A stretch of DNA of 64,000 bases from assembly GCA_902728285.1 (NCBI GenBank), contig CACVBU010000378.1, forward strand, positions 124,001-188,000, in the 5' to 3' direction. Of the stretch, positions 34,001-45,059 are shown in pieces (position 1 is the first letter of the stretch; every line of letters starts with the position of its first letter). The notes under the pieces were generated by a model. The model saw only the letters and a list, made by a program, of their open reading frames with translations, did not search any database and was not told where the DNA came from. This stretch comes from Clytia hemisphaerica (Eukaryota; Cnidaria; Hydrozoa; Leptothecata; Clytiidae). The translations under genes and the position numbers were made by a program.

Positions 34001-35800
34001 ACCATTGATTCCTACCAGCTTCAGTCGTCGAAACAACATATGGTGAATGACAATACTTAGTATAACCATCGACTGATGCTGGTAATCTTTCGGGATCTCC
34101 ACTTGATTGAATAGTTGGTCTTTTCAAAGCAAGATTCCCACCTGAAAAAATGATGTTTTTTTTTTAGAAAAAAGGGGGGGGGGTTGACCAAGAGGTCTAA
34201 GACATCAGGCCTGCAAACTAAAGAATCCTGACTCAGTATCTACCGTTTTTAATTTTTTCATAGACAGCCAAGCTTGGTTGATGTGGATTCCTAATCGAAA
34301 GACTACTCAAAAAGTCGCAGATCGATACTACATCGTAAAATATATACTATCTATCAGTCTACCCTTCCCACAAAAGAATTTCAGCGCTTGACCAATCAGA
34401 AGCTTCGCGGGTGTTCGAAAACAATAGCAGCAATATTATTTCTGATATTCACTTGTTTTTGTCTGCGATGGCTAAAAGCACGAAATTTAGCCCTTCGGGC
34501 TTTATATATATGGTCCCGACTCTATCTATTTGTGAAAATATATTATTATACCTCTGAATTCTTCGTATTCTTTTTGAGCTTGAACTGCAAACTCCTCCCA
34601 TTTAGGAACTTGAACCATCACTGTTTCATACCAATACTTGCGAACCACCGATGATGTCTCCTTCCAGTAAATGTCTGATAATGCGAAAAGATCTTTTTCA
34701 CCTCTCCTTTCCAAGTTGGAATGGTCTTTCCAATATTCACCTTCTCCTGGTGGAGCGTTGTTGATATCAAGTTCAATTTTGTATTTGCACCATTCGTGGT
34801 TTGCAGCATCTGGAATCATTTTACATTTGCATTCCATTTGACGGTGAACTGGGTACCGTAACGGTTTTATACGACCGAAGCCAAAGACAGTTCTGTATTT
34901 TGTGTCCATTTTACCACACGTAAAAGTACCCCTACAAATGCTTTTTGTCCCCGTATCATAAAAATCAAGAATTTCATTGTTAACAAAGTTTGCATAGTCA
35001 GCAAGTTCCTCAGGAATGACCATTCCTTGTTTCAGGAGACGTTCATAATCCTTCTCTTTTCCTTTTTCGGCTTTAAAACTATCGATTAAAGAACGTAGAA
35101 CGAGGAGGGTTAAGAAAGAGTAGTCTCTGATAGAGACAAATTGAAATTCCAATCTCTTGAGTTCTTTACGGGTCGGGTTTTTACCACTAAACAGCATGAA
35201 ATGGGCGCGATTTTTTCGGATATCCATAAAAGCTTTTCTTTGGCATTCATTCACATCGCTTTCGTCATGATAATAAACAATACAGTCCGCCCAACCGTTA
35301 AACAACACCTTCAATTCTTTTTCGACCCATTCGCTTTCTTTTTTCAAAATACTATCATCCACATATCCTTTCATTTCATTCATTCTCTTGGTGATTTCAT
35401 CAGCAAATTCTTTAAACGCTTTATTAACAGCTTTTATAGCATCTCCAACAGAAGGCGTTTGTCCCAGAAATCCCAAAACTCCACTTAAGACACCTAACCA
35501 TGGTGCCATTTTGGATGCAGTTTTAAACAATTTACCGAATTTCGCGAACTCTGTTGTAACCTTTGTCGCTACTTTGGCCGCATCTCCTGTCTTCTTAGCA
35601 CCTTTTGCAATAACACCGAGAAAGCCTGTAGTTTTAAGAGTAGCTTGTGGGGCCTTTATGTCTTGTACTTTTCGGATTCCACCGCCTGGTTTGTAGGGTT
35701 GAGGGACGCAATATCGCTCGTTACTTGTGATTCGACCTCTGATACTCCACACTTCCATCAAATTCATGCATAGTAGCAGGGCAAAGATCAGCTTTCCCAT
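31040..35800 (-). CDS. secreted protein: pore-former-like N-region plus three FTP lectin domains
   Basis: The minus-strand exons are 35800-34552, 34141-33728, 33155-32655, 32333-31878 and 31188-31040. All junctions are GT-AG and phase 1, giving 922 aa. Residues 1 to about 19 form a signal peptide. Residues 20-416 (exon 1) contain a glycine-rich hydrophobic segment (about 100-114), amphipathic helices (about 118-175), a second hydrophobic helix (about 226-241) and eight cysteines. This layout resembles the helical N-domain of medusozoan pore-forming toxins and Cry-type endotoxins, but the match is by pattern only. Exons 2, 3 and 4 each encode one F5/8C-like fucolectin (FTP) domain, marked by a WW pair and a closing LCEV.VYG. 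Exon 5 gives a charged basic 49-aa tail. An extracellular, glycan-binding, possibly membrane-active role is inferred; venom use is unproven, and a defence or adhesion role is equally open. Confidence 0.8.
31675..31835. mobile_element. MITE in intron 4 of the secreted-protein gene
   Basis: ACACCTTTTCGACCGTA is mirrored by TACGGTCGAAAAGGTGT at the other end. The same family's left end is at 21976. Confidence 0.65.
33294..33412. mobile_element. ~119-bp TIR element in intron 2 of the secreted-protein gene
   Basis: CTTATCGGGGAAAAGATGTCG is approximately mirrored by CGACATTTTTTCCCGATAAG. A similar left end, CTTATCGGGGAGAAAAGTCGG without its first base, occurs near 16843 in OSCP1 intron 7. Confidence 0.5.
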
Positions 35801-35868
35801 CTTCGTGCTATAATTCGAAAGTATATGATATTTAACTTTCTTTCCTAAAAATATTTGCGATTCTGGGA

Positions 35869-35883
35869 CTATTTATTCTTATA
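35869..35883 (-). promoter_or_regulatory. TATA-like element of the secreted-protein gene
   Basis: TATAAGAATAAATAG on the minus strand lies about 70-80 bp upstream of the ATG at 35800, placing a start site near 35850. This is a single-motif assignment in AT-rich DNA and so weak. Confidence 0.3.
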
Positions 35884-36073
35884 GAACTTTTTGTTTCAAT
35901 GCAAGGCTGTAAAATATTTTTAAGTATGACAGTTAAAAATTCCTTCTTTAAACAAAAGAATATATTGTTACGACCCTAAAAAGTAGGTTGATACTAAGTA
36001 TATCCTCTAGACCACATTTTTTGTTGACTTCTTGGTAGGGTTCATGTTTCATTAAGGTCCACAGTCTCAAACC

Positions 36074-37408
36074 TACGGTGGCCGACAAGGGCAAAAATCT
36101 TACTTTCTTTTTTTGGGGGAATCTTTGTTTTTTTGGGGGAATCTTTGTTTTTTTGGGGGAATCTTTCTTTTTTTCGGGGAATCTTTGTTTTTTTGGGGGA
36201 ATCTTTCTTTTTTTGGGAGAATCTTTGTTTTTTTGGGGAATCTTTCTTTTTGGGGGAATCTTTAACTTTGAGGGAATGTTTCTTTTTTTGTGAAGAATCT
36301 TTAATATTGGGGGAATCTTTTTTTTTTTTTGGGGGGGGGGATGCTTTTTTTCTTGCCCGGGGAGGTAATAGGCTTTGCGGACACCCAAATTTCCTATTAG
36401 AAGAGTCTTGTGAAATCTGGAATTCTTCAAAGGACAGAAATCTAGAAAATAAACCCGAATTTTCACTAATTTTGTTATTCTTATTGGATTTTGAATGCCA
36501 AGGAATTGGATTTTTAAGCTCTTTTTGAATCTTTGGAGAGACTGGAACTACATGTTGTCATTTTTACGACCTTTAGTGGGGTTCTCAAGATCCAAAAAAG
36601 CATTCTTAAAAGCGACACATACCCGTAACCTCCTTTTGATTAGGTACTCTCGGGTACCTAATAGCCGGGGGGATTGGAATAAGGGGGGGGTTGGAAAAAA
36701 TCTCAAAACTTAATAAGCGGGGGGGGGGTTCGAATAAAAATGTCCTGGGTGGAAAATTTTCGAAAAATTAATTAGCATGCCATGACCAATTTTGTTAATT
36801 TCAACACCATTAATTCTATAACAGTCTAACTTCCTCGGTGATTTTAGTATTCAACCTCATCAAGGCTGGCCTCTTCTTCTGCCTACATATTCATAATTTT
36901 AAGTTGCTGGGCCTTCACGCCGCCCCACGGGTTTTCTTGTTCTTGCATACAGTACCCATATACAGCAGACAGAGCGTACACGCGCGGGCGATTAAAAACG
37001 ATCGCGCGGAATGCGGGTCAAATAATTCCCGTGAGCAATCTCGTTATTCATCAAAATATCTTATTAACTTATTGTTACCATTTTGATAGACTCAATTATT
37101 ACGGTACCGAATGAAGGAAAATCTTAAAGTCATGACTCAAAAAAACATTCCCCCGCTGCAAAAAAAAAGATTCCTCCAAAGTTAAAGATTCGAACAAAAT
37201 TAAAGATTCCCCACAAAAAAAGAAAGATTCCCTCAAACATGTCTTAAAGTTAAAGATTCCCCAAAAAACAAAGATCCCCCCCCCCCCAAAAAGAAAGACT
37301 CCCACCAAAAAACAAAGATTCCCCACAAAAAAGAAAGGTTCCCCCCAAAAAAAGAAAGATTCCCCCAGAAAAAAGAAAGTAAGATTTTTGCCCTTGTCGG
37401 CCACCGTA
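36074..37408. mobile_element. 1.33-kb TIR element with subterminal minisatellites
   Basis: TACGGTGGCCGACAAGGGCA at 36074 and its inverted copy ending at 37408 extend for about 35 bp. Directly inside each end is an array of about 20-24-bp units (GGGGGAATCTTTGTTTTTTT on the left, complementary on the right), roughly ten units per side. The TA at both ends suggests a TA target. The centre (about 36380-37110) is unique and non-coding. Long open frames rich in Phe, Gly or Lys/Pro here are repeat artefacts. Confidence 0.75.
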
Positions 37409-37552
37409 GATTTTAGCTCTGGATTGATGCTTAGTCAATGAAAAGAAGAGCCTCTCTCACGTTTCTGTAAGACCTCTCCCCACCAAATAATATTTTCTCC
37501 AAATAATCTTTTCTTTTGAAAAATATTTCGAAATAAATTCTTTGAAAATATC

Positions 37553-37753
37553 TACAGTGTGTCCCAAAAATTTATTTTATTACATTAAATACCCTCGTTT
37601 TCGCCTTTTTTCGACTTTTTTGAAAAGCAATAATTTAGTTTTAGACGATAACTTTTGATCTAGTTGACCAAATTTGACAAACGACCCCTCATAATTGAAA
37701 TTTGTCCTTTCTATTTTCAAAGAGGGGGGCTTTTTTTTCTGGGACACCCGGTA
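37553..37753. mobile_element. ~200-bp TIR element related to the CCGGGTGCGCC family
   Basis: TACAGTGTGTCCCAAAAA and GGGACACCCGGTA form imperfect TIRs. The interior ACTTTTGATCTAGTTGACC resembles the arm of the 833-bp elements. Confidence 0.6.
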
Positions 37754-39573
37754 TAAGGACCAAAACTATTCAAAAACGATTTGGATCATTTTCTCCTTTT
37801 AAATGAACAAAAAGGGAATACCTTCTGATACAAGCACCCAATGAAAATCTTTACTTCGATTACACGTCTTCAACGAGCATTGATCATTTATCGAATGCAA
37901 TCGTATGTATTTCAAATCCAATATATACCATTATCGAAATCTGCCAAATGTAAAGGTCACGCGATTCCCAAATGGTTTTTAATATGGTATATCAAACTGA
38001 ACGGTGTAATTAAATCTAAGATTGATTTGATAATAAGGGAGTGCATGATAATAATCTTATTGATTGTAGTTTGTAAAAAAAATGGAATGATACAATTACA
38101 TCTAAAATGTCACGAAGAGATTTTGGTCAAGATTCGTATTTTTGATCTTTCCCGCATCTTTTGCAATGAATGGCTACAGCATGTGGCCCCCAAAACGTCG
38201 ATCAAATCTAAAATTTCTCTCGGATCTAGAGGAAAGGAAGTTTTACATAATTTTTGCTGCATACAAAACTTTAACATCTCTACTTTATTTCCCGGAAGTT
38301 CTTTTTCAAAATTTTCAATTTCAACAATATTTTCAATCGCTTAAAGATAGGTAGTTTTTTTCTAATGACCCCCAAAACGTAGATTTTAGATATAAATCCG
38401 AAATTTTGACCATAGTTTGGAAATTTCTTGGTGATTTAGAGGGTTTTGGGCATAAATTTGTTTGATAAATTTTTTTACAGTATTTGGTTATTAAAACGAA
38501 GGTTTTGGGTCCCAAAAACGTAGGTGTGGCTTAAATCAGATTATTTAGCCCAGTGGTAATAGGGGGAGAAACTATGAATATATTTGTGTTTTCCCTTAAA
38601 TTTGCGACCCGATGGATGTAAAATTTCTGATTTTTATGAAATATTTCAAGATTTACGATGATGTAAAGTCCACACTGAAATTTAGAAATTTTCAAAATGA
38701 CAATTTTCTCTTAACTCCATCTTAGTGAAGTTTCTGAAAACCAATTTCTTTTGAAAATAGTTCAATTCATGTATGGAATATGCTGTGAAAATTTTAGAAT
38801 AACAGCTTAACTGAAACTGAAAATATTAAGCTTTCATATTAAGTTTTCTCCTATATTTTGCAAAAAATTGACATAGTTTGCCGTTTTTGCTGACTCAGCA
38901 AAAAAGTTTTATATATAATGTTAATTTTTTGTTATAAACTATTAAGTCAAGCTAATAGGAACGCAATTTCAAATTTAGAATTTTCGAAATAAATTTAGAA
39001 TATCCAGATCGGATTCAAATGAAATGACCAAATATGATGCTTTTGTGGGAAGGACGTACAACAACAGAACATTTTACAAGGAAAAATCCTATTCAAATAT
39101 AAACAACAAAGAATTAAAAAATTACATGGAATAACTTTAATAATAACAAATTTGACCGAACCAGAGGTCTTACTATAATACAACAACAGTATATAATTAA
39201 TTCAATATAATAAGACATTATACAAGATGCATAAAATGCATAAAATAACATGAAACATAACATGAAAATAATATGAATGTTCAAAATAAAGGGCATCAAG
39301 GAATATTCAAAGTTTCTTTACCCAGTGGCAACTGCCCAGTGGGATAAAAAAACAGCTTAGGCAACTACACAAGATCTTAAATAAAGGGTGTGCTTATTAT
39401 TTCTATCCAACCTCTAATTCCATGTCTCTTGGAATCAAAGGATAAGAAAATAGAAATATTAAAGGCTGGATTACACTAAGTCAAATTTCGAACGAACATA
39501 GTGTACTATGTTCGCCTACAAAATACGGGGTTGAGAAACAAAATATAAATCGAAACTGATTCAATAACTAAAC
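37754..39573. other. gene-free stretch with diverged local duplication
   Basis: Segments near 38180-38235 and 38365-38445 share CCCCCAAAACGT followed by weak similarity, suggesting an old tandem duplication. A 167-codon frame at 37841-38344 has no recognisable domain. Confidence 0.35.
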
Positions 39574-39936
39574 TAGAATAACCCGGGGGGGGGGGGGGGG
39601 GCAGCTGGGCAAAAGGACCGACGGGTATGTGCGGGTCCTAAGGGTACCTTTTCCAATATGTTTAAAATGCACTGTAAGGGTCGGAAAAACTAGAGATGCA
39701 CTGTAAGGGTAGAAATTTCAGAAAATTCTTGAAAAATCCAGATATTTTGACCAAAAATGCTAGAATTTTGACCATTTTTTGAACGAAAGGGATCGAAAAT
39801 TTGGGGGAAAATGCACTCTAAGGGTATGATTTTCACTGATTTTTGCTGCACTGTAAGGGTGCAATTTTAAAAGCCAATTTTTGGCCCGCACATACCGTCA
39901 GTCCGCAAACCCAGTGCCCCCCCCGGGTAGAATAAC
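39574..39936. mobile_element. MITE with perfect 9-bp target duplication
   Basis: The element at 39583-39927 starts CCGGGG and ends CCCCGGG, with longer imperfect inverted similarity inward (GACGGGTATGTGCGGGTCC against GGCCCGCACATACCGTC). TAGAATAAC occurs directly at both edges (39574-39582, 39928-39936). Four internal copies of a CACTGTAAGGGT-type motif are present. A 9-bp duplication is typical of Mutator-like elements; 8 bp would suggest hAT. Confidence 0.8.
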
Positions 39937-39966
39937 CAATAATTTAATCCATGAACGATATAGATT

Positions 39967-42940
39967 TCACAAATAACTTTGCAAAACTTTAAGTTCTTCT
40001 TCCATTAAATGAAACATGAATAAATTATGATTGATCAAGTTGGAAACACCAAAAGTATGCGACATCAAATTGAATGTTTTCATTTCATCATCTTGAGCAC
40101 GTCGTTCGAGGCCTTTGATGAAATCCAAAAACATCCACCTAGAAAAATGAAAGTAAAAAACGGTAATGATATTTATCTTAATTATCTTTATTATGATTTC
40201 AGATCTCAAAGTTCATTCGACTCTCTCTAACTCGACCTCCAAGAGAGCCTCCTTAGAATAAAATTGCAGCAAACAACAAGATACCTTGCCAAAAATGGAT
40301 AAGCAGTCGGTAGAAAAACTGACAAACTTTTTAGACATCTTTTTTATGAGGATTTCAGAGTTTTAACAGTACAGATTGACTATCTCTCTAGTTTGACGTC
40401 AAAGGGACTAAATTTGTCTTCGAATTAGATAAGACTTGAAATTAGACTTTAATTTCGTATTTCAGCGTATTTCACACAATGGGACCAGTGATTTGGTTAA
40501 AATCAAAGAAAGATTCGAATTAATTAAGGTTTGAGTAAAAAGAAACAAAATTTCCATTTGATTCTAAGCAGGTCTGATAAGATAATAAGACTCACCTAGC
40601 GTTTTTCGTTTGTTCGATTCGTTCACGTAAAAGCATTTGTCGTTGTCTTGGTGATAGAGGATTTTCTAACGATTCTTCAGCCAATAAGATCTCTTGCACG
40701 GATTTCTTGGCGAACCAATGTCTGGGGAAATATTTCATATTGATATCATTGATACCATGTGCCAAAACTTGGCATTCTGATTCGCACATGCGCGATAGAA
40801 CGGTATGCGCTGATCGTTTATTATGTTGATTGGTACGGATCCCGTTATGGTCGAGTAAATTCCGTGCCGTGTTTTTGGCTAAACGTACGTAAGAAATCAT
40901 ATCGACTTTGGTGAGGCATTCTGGTTCATTAACGCGTCGCTGTAGCTCACTCTGTGAAATATCGAACCTAAAAATAAAAGCATGACAAATTATGTAATGA
41001 AGATGTAATAAAAAATAAAGGGAAAAGAAGCTTCCTCGACTTCGAAAGGCTGAAGGGACTTACAATGTTCTCACCAATTTAAAAAATCCAGGGATTAGTT
41101 TTAAAATACAAAATATGTTGCATAACATTATGTAATGATATACAGAATGTGACTCAACATCCCATCCCATCATAAAAGAGTTGTAGAACCGAGTTTGTCA
41201 GGGGCAAATGCAGCAACCTCTAGACATTCGATGAAATTGAAACTGATAACTTCCGACCCAGTCCATTTTGATACACCTTTAGAAAAGCAGTTAAAGATAT
41301 TTTTATGCTATGCTTTCAAAGCGGAGAGTAGTTCTCAAAATTTGTGCACGCGCGGCGCGGCGCGGGATTTCTTTATTCAAAAATGCTGTGTTAGCAAATG
41401 GGATGACGACCTTAAATGATACCCTTTAATAGGATGACACAGTTAAGTATTTAAAAGATTCCATTCATAAGAAATTATCCAAGAAATTGATCAACGTTTT
41501 ATTTGTTGAAAATATCGAAGTATAAACATGGAGAAAATAGCGTGCGGAGAATTTCAAAGCCATTTACACTCGTTAGTCAGGAAAATTTAGAGAGCGCAAA
41601 AAAATCTTGCTTTTTTAAAATTAAATTAGCCTTGACGTCAATGTATAACTGCTACACTCTAGTCTAGACATTAAGATTCTCATAGCATCATGTGTGTGAA
41701 CTTTCAACAAGTTTTGTAAGACTGTGGCGGACACTTTTATATAAAGTAAGAAAAACACTTGAAATAAATCCAGCCAGTCACTAGCGGTCAAATCGATGCG
41801 TGACTTAAATGATTGACAAAGTTCAATAGACAGCCTTAAGAAACCCTCAGAAAACAAGCTACTTACACAAAAATTCTAGACAAGATATTGTAAGAGGCAT
41901 TTTTGTTATGTTTCTGTCCCAAAGATCATGTCTTGATTGTTGTTGCGGTCGTGGTATTAAAAGAGGAACATGACTTTTCAGTATCGAAATGAGATTTTGT
42001 GGTTAGTCTAGCCGCAACGAAAATGGCGAGACAAAACTGGACAAAGGATGTCGCACTTGACGAATTCTTGAGAAAAACTGGTAAAAAATATAGACTAGAC
42101 TAACTTTTCCAGACTAGCCAGGTCTGATAAAAAATTCGGCGATGTATATTCAGTGACACAGATACTTACTGAATTCTAGACTATAAAAGTTTTTCGGTTG
42201 CGTCCTTGTTTTGTATCGAGCCTATGCGCGCTATACTTTTCATAGTTAACATTTAATGAAAAAAAAAAGAACAATTCTTACTTTGGTTCACGAGCTCCAG
42301 GAAGACTGAGTAATCCTTGAACTTGACATGCGATTTTACGAGTATTCAAAAGTTGTCCTTTTTCATTTCTGTTATGTTTTTGCGGGTTATCTTTGCCATT
42401 GTCGCCGTCTTCGTTTATCAGTTTCATTTTCTTGGCAGGAGGGAAACAATCTTCGTCCTCGAATCTTCGTTTTAAATTCGTGGCGGTTGTTGTGGGTGAG
42501 AAGGCGGGATGCGATGGCGCGATATCTGTTGTTGAAGGCGTGTAATGGTGCTTGTATGATGAAGGATAAAGATGAGTTGAAGGGCGTCGGTAATAGTCAC
42601 GTGGTTGGTGGGCGTTAGTGTAGGGACGAGGGCAGCATTTACACGAAGTGTGCTGTGATGTATGCGTGTAGCGAGGATGGGCGTCCACCGTGTATGATTG
42701 TGATCTCGTGTAACGCGGCATGAAAGTTGATGTTGGTTCACTGGATGTAGGACTTCTTAAAGATGGCAAATGATTGGTTGATGTATGAAGAGGTGATTCA
42801 GGCGTAAGAGGCGGTGTCGGTGGATCGTAGATTTGCTGTCGTAGAATATCGTGATTCAGTGAATGGAATAACGTTCTCATTTCTTCGTCTCTGCTTTTAT
42901 GATGGTTGTTTTCAGTAGGATTTGCTGTCAAGAATGACAT
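39967..42940 (-). CDS. divergent AP-2 family transcription factor, 3 exons
   Basis: The minus-strand exons are 42940-42282, 40967-40596 and 40138-39967 (phase 2 introns), about 400 aa. The N-terminal half is low-complexity, rich in Pro, Ser, Thr and His, with a PPTPPLTPESP stretch and a bipartite nuclear-signal-like KRR...PAKKMK (about 157-173). The C-terminal half aligns with the AP-2 DNA-binding and helix-span-helix region: GLLSLPG...KFD, ELQRRVNEPECL (about 227-238, matching the family's EVQRRLSPPECL), a shortened basic segment with NKRSAHTVLSRM, and TFNLMSHTFG (about 365-374), matching TFNLISHGFG. AP-2 factors bind GC-rich palindromes as dimers. The basic region is less basic than usual. 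The first in-frame ATG is 42940; the frame is open to 42961 and beyond, so an upstream coding exon may be missing. Confidence 0.85.
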
Positions 42941-42961
42941 GATTGGTTGAGATGCCTTCAA

Positions 42962-44502
42962 AGGTACCTTAGGTTGTTACGATGTAGCCACTCCTTAACA
43001 GCCTAAAGAGAAATCAAAAGTGCTTACTTCACCTATTGCTCAGACCCTCTTTTATGAAAAAAAAACACCAACCGCAAATTTAATTCTTGTCATCACAAAA
43101 GAAAACAATAAAAATATATTATCCCATTGTCTCCTTAATGACTCTTATTTCAACAAACCGGGTCATGTGACACAAACAAACAAAATCATAATTAGCCAAT
43201 GCATTGTCGAAACCATTAAAAAACAATAGTGCGCAATTTTCGTATTATTGATAATTTAAAAAAAGGAAATTTATCAAGCAGGGGGGCAACTAAGCTTAGA
43301 ATATTTATGTTAATTTATAGAAAATAAAAACCCCCGTTTTTGATGACAAAAGCGGCATTCCAAATCAGAGAGAACTAGGATCCGTTTTAAAACATTCGCA
43401 AGATATCTTGCACGCGATCACTCGGTCCAAACCCTTTATCTTTTGTTTACGGTAAAGAGACAAAGGGAAAGTCACAACATGTAATAAAGGGATAAACTTG
43501 GAGCCGTTTTTGGAGAAATTATCGAGCAATTAGTAAAGATAATGAATCCTTTAGGATAAACTATCCAATTAACGAGATGTGCCGCAAATAAAACGATTCT
43601 GTACTATACAACACGAATATAAGTTCTATCAAATTTCTATCAACAAAATTTACTGAGGTATATAGTCGATATTTATTACGCGGTGAGCCCAGTAAATTTA
43701 GGACTTTTACACAGTCTTTTGATACTTTTCATGGGGCTGCAAGCTGCCGACTTGGCTATCTTTGAACGAACGAATAGAAATACCACACCCACTGACTGAC
43801 AACATGGACAAATTATGTCACCACCTCGCTCGACTTTAGAAAATTAGTCGGCGCAATTAGAAAATTAACCTTTAAAATGCTTTTTGAAAAATCTAATAGA
43901 ATCTTAATTTTATTTAAAAACATAAATTCAAAATATTTCAAAATATCTAAGAAGGTGATAAAAAGGTTTGCTAACATTTTATCAACCCAGAAGTTCACAC
44001 ATTTAACTACATTGATAACACGTAGCACCTCTCTAGCCTAAGCAATGTTTTCCTAAGACCTCAGTATGGTGAAAATTTCGTAAAAATGACAGTATGTGAA
44101 AGCAGATACGACAGGACAATGTTTTACCATAAGGAAAGATTAGGAGATACATAAGAAGTCCACCATAGTAACTTTAATTCTCAAGGTACAAAAGCTTTTG
44201 TTGCACTACGTTAGAAGGAAAAGTCGAGAGTCGAAACTCTTTTTTAGCTCAGAATTAGCTAGAATTTTAGCTCACTTTAGATGATCCAGATATCTACAGA
44301 GATTTCAAATTTCATAATTGATGGAGATAGACAATACGTTATACGTTACACTCTGGGATAAATGGATAAATGAATTTCGGTCTCTTTAATTTTTGGCGAA
44401 ATTTTCAGGTTTTATTGGTCTCATGCTTATTTCATCTGAGGTGGCTTGAAGGTCATAAACAAAAATTAAACTAAGACTTATGTTTTTGATACCAATAGGC
44501 AA
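42962..44502. other. upstream flank of the AP-2 gene
   Basis: No gene seen. It may hold a 5' exon and promoter of the minus-strand AP-2 gene. An acceptor-like CCTAAG just beyond the open frame (about 42970) is compatible with an upstream exon. Confidence 0.35.
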
Positions 44503-44752
44503 TACACGTTTTTTTAAAGAACAAACTATAAAAGAACATAAGGCTAAAATGCTAAGAACAAGGTAAGAACATATAAAGACTTTGCGGACTCGAAAACACC
44601 CGATTTTTAAGGAAAATGGGTAAAAATGGTCACAAAATGGGGAAAATAAGAACATTTTAAGAACATTTTTAGGCCTAAAACTAAAAAAGTTAAGAACATC
44701 TGAAGGCTTCGAAACATTTTGGATGTTCTTAGAGAAAAACGTGTAGTTACCT
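44503..44752. repeat. AAGAACAT-family repeat
   Basis: It starts ATACACGTTTTTTT and ends AAAAACGTGTAG, with interior AAGAACATTTTAAGAAC-like units. It is inverted relative to 24166-24420 and shares the CGAAAACACCCGATTT block. Confidence 0.65.
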
Positions 44753-44819
44753 AACCTGACTGGTAACAACTTCTTTCCCGTTACATGTAATTATTCGAAT
44801 TTTTGGTGAAAATTGAAAT

Positions 44820-45050
44820 TGTTTGACGAAACAAACTATATAAGAGCATTAGACTTGAATGAACAAAATTTTAAGAAGTTAAGAATATTTTAAGGCTTTA
44901 TGGCTTTAAAACACCTATTTTCTTAGAAAAGTACACAAAATACGCACAAAATTTAAGAACATTTTTAGGCTTGAAACTCAAATAGATAAGAAGATCTGAA
45001 GGTTTCAAAAATTTTGGATGGTCTTATAATAAGATATGTAATTTTCCAGA
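44820..45050. repeat. diverged AAGAACAT-family repeat
   Basis: It contains AACAAACTATATAAGAGC, TTAAGAACATTTTTAGG and AAACACCTATTTTCTTAG, in the same order as 44503-44752 but more decayed. Confidence 0.5.
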
Positions 45051-45059
45051 CCAGATCTA

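Noticed and set aside
35141..35696. Plus-strand frames of 102-115 codons
   Set aside because: They are antisense shadows of exon 1 of the minus-strand secreted-protein gene.
35948..36528. Lys/Pro-rich (minus) and Phe/Gly-rich (plus) frames of 131-172 codons
   Set aside because: They are read-through of the GGGGGAATCTTTG minisatellite on both strands.
37099..37438. Phe/Gly-rich minus-strand frames
   Set aside because: They arise from the mirrored minisatellite at the other end of the same element.
37841..38344. 167-codon plus-strand frame
   Set aside because: Composition is like the surrounding AT-rich DNA and no motif or splice context supports it.
42941..42961. Translation start at 42961 for the AP-2 gene
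   Set aside because: The codon there is TTG; the first in-frame ATG is at 42940. The extra seven residues could only be real if joined to an upstream exon.
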